Shown here piece after piece: positions 61,697 through 64,000 of a DNA stretch of 64,000 bases. Under the pieces are notes generated by a model. It searched no databases. It was not told the DNA's origin and was given only the letters and a program-made list of their open reading frames with translations. Made by a program: the position numbers and the translations under genes. Each line of letters opens with the position of its first letter. Within the stretch, counting starts at the first letter, position 1. The stretch comes from Asparagopsis taxiformis (taxonomy: Eukaryota > Rhodophyta > Florideophyceae > Bonnemaisoniales > Bonnemaisoniaceae): contig JALQPE010000356.1 in the NCBI GenBank assembly GCA_030407315.1, forward strand, positions 1 to 64,000, written 5' to 3'.

Positions 61697-64000
61697 GCAA
61701 ATTCAGGATTGTGCTTCTTGAAGACAAAAAGCACTGGAGGTCGATTAATTCCGAATTTTGTGGAACAGGGACCAGGAAGAATGGAGGCAAAAGTTGAAAA
61801 TGGACTAGACCCATCCATAACGATTTTCGAGAAAAGGTTGCAGCGATTGGGAATTAATTTCAATCCAGATGAAAGAAAGGCGCTTCGTGAATACTTGAAG
61901 AACACAATTGATAGTTGGAATAGTACTGATGCAGCAAAGCCATGGTTTGAATATTCCTACCCTGGGCGCTTGATGGACGATCATCTTCTACTAGCCGGGC
62001 TGGTCGAGTTCGAGTTCAACGATAACACTATTGTTTTTGGTTGCAACACCTCTCAATACTTTATAGCTGGAGCCAAAAACTATGACGGAATCAATGAAAG
62101 AAACAATATCAACGATACAGGCAGCATATTTTGGTTGATACGCAATAGAGTACTTCGTGCATGGAAAGACATTGGACAAGCCATTTCACTCATCATTCCC
62201 GTCAATATGGAACAAAATCATTGGGGAGCTGTGTTTTGTCTTGAAGATTCTACTGGAGAAAACAGTGGACTTGTGTTGTGGGGGGATAGCCTAGGGTACA
62301 GACCACCACCCTTTATCTTAGAATTCGTCTTTGATTTCTTATGCAGGCTTCCGCGTAGCACAAGATGGCGAATAGGAGATCAGAACTTCATACTGGACGT
62401 ATTGTCTTTTGAGAAACAAAAAGACGGATACAGCTGTGGTTTTTACGTCCTGTCCTCTCTCTCATTTTTCGCCAAATCGAATGGTAGAATGCCACCTGGC
62501 ACGTACAAAACCTATACACCGACACGGACCGAAGCTATTCGGATGATTTGCACAAGGCGCTACATTGAAGGGTTCCTGGACATGCACAAAAGGCATATGG
62601 AAACTGGAAAAATTGGGTGTGAAGGAGTTACAGACCTGAAAGTTTATGATAGTTTATGCATTCTATTACCGGGACACGATTCTGGTACTCTTGCTGAAGA
62701 AGGCAATACGTTTGTTATATCTATCGAAGATGAGGTCGAGCAGAAACAGCAAGAATCTAAATCACATAGAAGAATTGTTATTGGCACTTCTGACTCTGAA
62801 TCCATTTCTGGTTATGACTCCTCGTCCAAACTGCCAACAAGAGCTGAAAGCGGAGACCGTTATGAAAACGATTTGAAGTTCAATTTCGGCGATATTGGCA
62901 ATGAAGTCACTCAGAACAGAGGAGGAGAAATTCTAGACGCGAATGGACCTGTACGCATCGGTGGAAAGGAATATGATGCAAAATTGAAAGATAGGAAAAC
63001 TCCGATGGAAACATTTGTTGACATACTTCGGGCCCCGAAAGTTATATCTGCTTTACCAGCGGTGTCTCCGCAAAAGGTTGTGGGAAACAAGAGTGGAAAT
63101 CAAATGGAGAAAGGAATCCTGTGCTTCGATGATACCCACGGTAGAAACAGCGGCCTCGAGGGTAGGGGTACAACCTCATTTTCTACGGATGACCAGCCCG
63201 GAGAGGGCACTGCAGAGAGCACAAAAAACTTACGTTTAGATCGGGCCACGGCTCTCGACTTGCCCGGGAAGCTACTCGATGAGGCTAAAGTACGGGAAAG
63301 ATATGAAAATATTGAAGAATTTATTAATCTTCCTGATACCGCCTCGGGGAAGCATAGAGTGGAACAATATGTAGATTCCTCTCACCAAGACGGAAGAGAA
63401 GATGACTCAAGTGAAGATTTTAATGCATCAGAGTTTCCCACTATTGAAATTGTAATACCGGGTTTCAGGAATGCGGGTGACTGCCAGGAACCACCTCTCG
63501 AAAGTGACTATGCTACAAGAACAGAAGAAAACTGTACAAAACGAACCAAGGATATTTCTGACACCGCTGATGAGATATACGAGACCTCCGGAAACAATTC
63601 ACAATGTATAAAGGCTGGATCCAGGTATGACGATGTCAAAGATTTTGACGACCAATATAGCTCCCCCATGGAACAGGACTCTAGACTACAAGATCACAGC
63701 GCTTCTTGTAACATGAAAGATCTGCAGTTTAGCATTCCGATGGAGAACGAAATATTATGCACACATGACAATTTCAAAAGACTTAGTAGACAAGATCGTA
63801 CGTTTGAAAAGCGTGCGGATAGAAATTGTGAAGTACTTCCCCAACTAGGAACTAGTCAAGTTCCAGAACCCCATGGAGAAAGTTCGAAACAATTGATGCC
63901 TTGGTCTACTCTGAAGTTATCACAAATTCAGCAAGGGACGAAGAAAATGCGGTCTCCAGAATCGCAGAGCTCTCAAGAATGTGAAACAAAGGAAGATTTT
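61697..64000 (+). CDS. ULP1/SENP-like (C48) cysteine protease protein, 3' end outside window
   Basis: The frame is open from 61697 to the window edge; the first ATG is 61781, giving at least 740 codons. Counting from there, residues about 100-235 form a Ulp1-type protease. His147 is in NHWGAVF, Asp169 in LWGDSLG, the oxyanion Gln213 and nucleophile Cys219 in QKDGYSCGFYVLSSL. The catalytic set is complete. Ulp1 proteases cut SUMO or related modifiers from proteins, usually in the nucleus. The rest is a long acidic, Ser/Asp/Glu-rich and probably disordered tail. Ulp1 domains also occur as extra proteins of some Mutator- and CACTA-type transposons, so this may be a host gene or element cargo. 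Lack of stops over 2.2 kb supports a functional gene. The start is uncertain because a spliced upstream exon is possible. Confidence 0.8.

Noticed and set aside
1..64000. tRNA, rRNA or other structural RNA genes
   Set aside because: No cloverleaf with internal A/B boxes or rRNA-like block was found by eye; a covariance-model scan would be needed to exclude short ones.

Overview
The window is eukaryotic nuclear DNA made almost wholly of transposable elements. It contains LTR retrotransposons of the Ty3/gypsy and Ty1/copia types, a CACTA-type DNA transposon, a Plavaka-like transposase relic, and only a few candidate host genes (a small secreted Cys-rich protein, a ULP1-type protease gene running off the right edge, an NB-ARC relic and a SET-domain relic). 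The long retroelement-rich, intron-poor sequence and the type of Cys-rich and Ulp1-like genes would suit a florideophyte red alga such as Chondrus. That species guess rests on general impression, not on a diagnostic sequence.

Left part (1-8.7 kb): a broken SET domain; a multi-frame unknown gene on the + strand; a Plavaka/CACTA-superfamily transposase on the - strand broken into five frame segments; then several blocks of tandem repeats ending in a hairpin-rich stretch near 8.7 kb that truncates the next element.

First nest (8.7-24.1 kb): gypsy E (- strand; 5' LTR 22203-22656, gag, protease, partial RT) is split at its gag/protease boundary by a 10.8-kb CACTA-type element (10248-21039). That element has terminal inverted repeats, subterminal GAACAGT repeats, no recognisable transposase, an unknown gene, an NB-ARC relic and large tandem arrays. 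E itself sits inside a remnant of a third chromovirus, C (antisense-gene start, PPT, 3' LTR), and C sits in the chromodomain of another element remnant, D2. The order of insertion is D2, C, E, CACTA.

Host-like gap (24.1-25.9 kb): one small secreted cysteine-rich protein gene.

Second nest (25.9-60.9 kb): gypsy D (- strand, WLDD reverse transcriptase and C-terminal chromodomain) has its gag interrupted by a 5.2-kb copia element (LTRs 30725-30844 and 60419-60538, 5-bp duplication aagtt). Copia is interrupted by chromovirus A (LTRs 33190-33875 and 57094-57779, duplication cacag), and A's gag is interrupted by its relative, chromovirus B (LTRs 43485-44144 and 54913-55572, duplication gggtc). Removing each insertion with one copy of its duplication restores the reading frame of its host.

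The most striking content is in A and B. Each is about 12-12.5 kb and has gag and pol on the - strand plus a roughly 1,050-1,100-codon gene on the opposite strand between pol and the 3' LTR. The two antisense proteins are clearly homologous, and a third copy survives as a fragment in C. In all three a TATA-like box lies 51-55 bp upstream of a conserved Met. Pol also carries an internal copy of the polypurine tract. Right of copia lies the 5' end of D and then a ULP1-like cysteine protease gene open to the window end.
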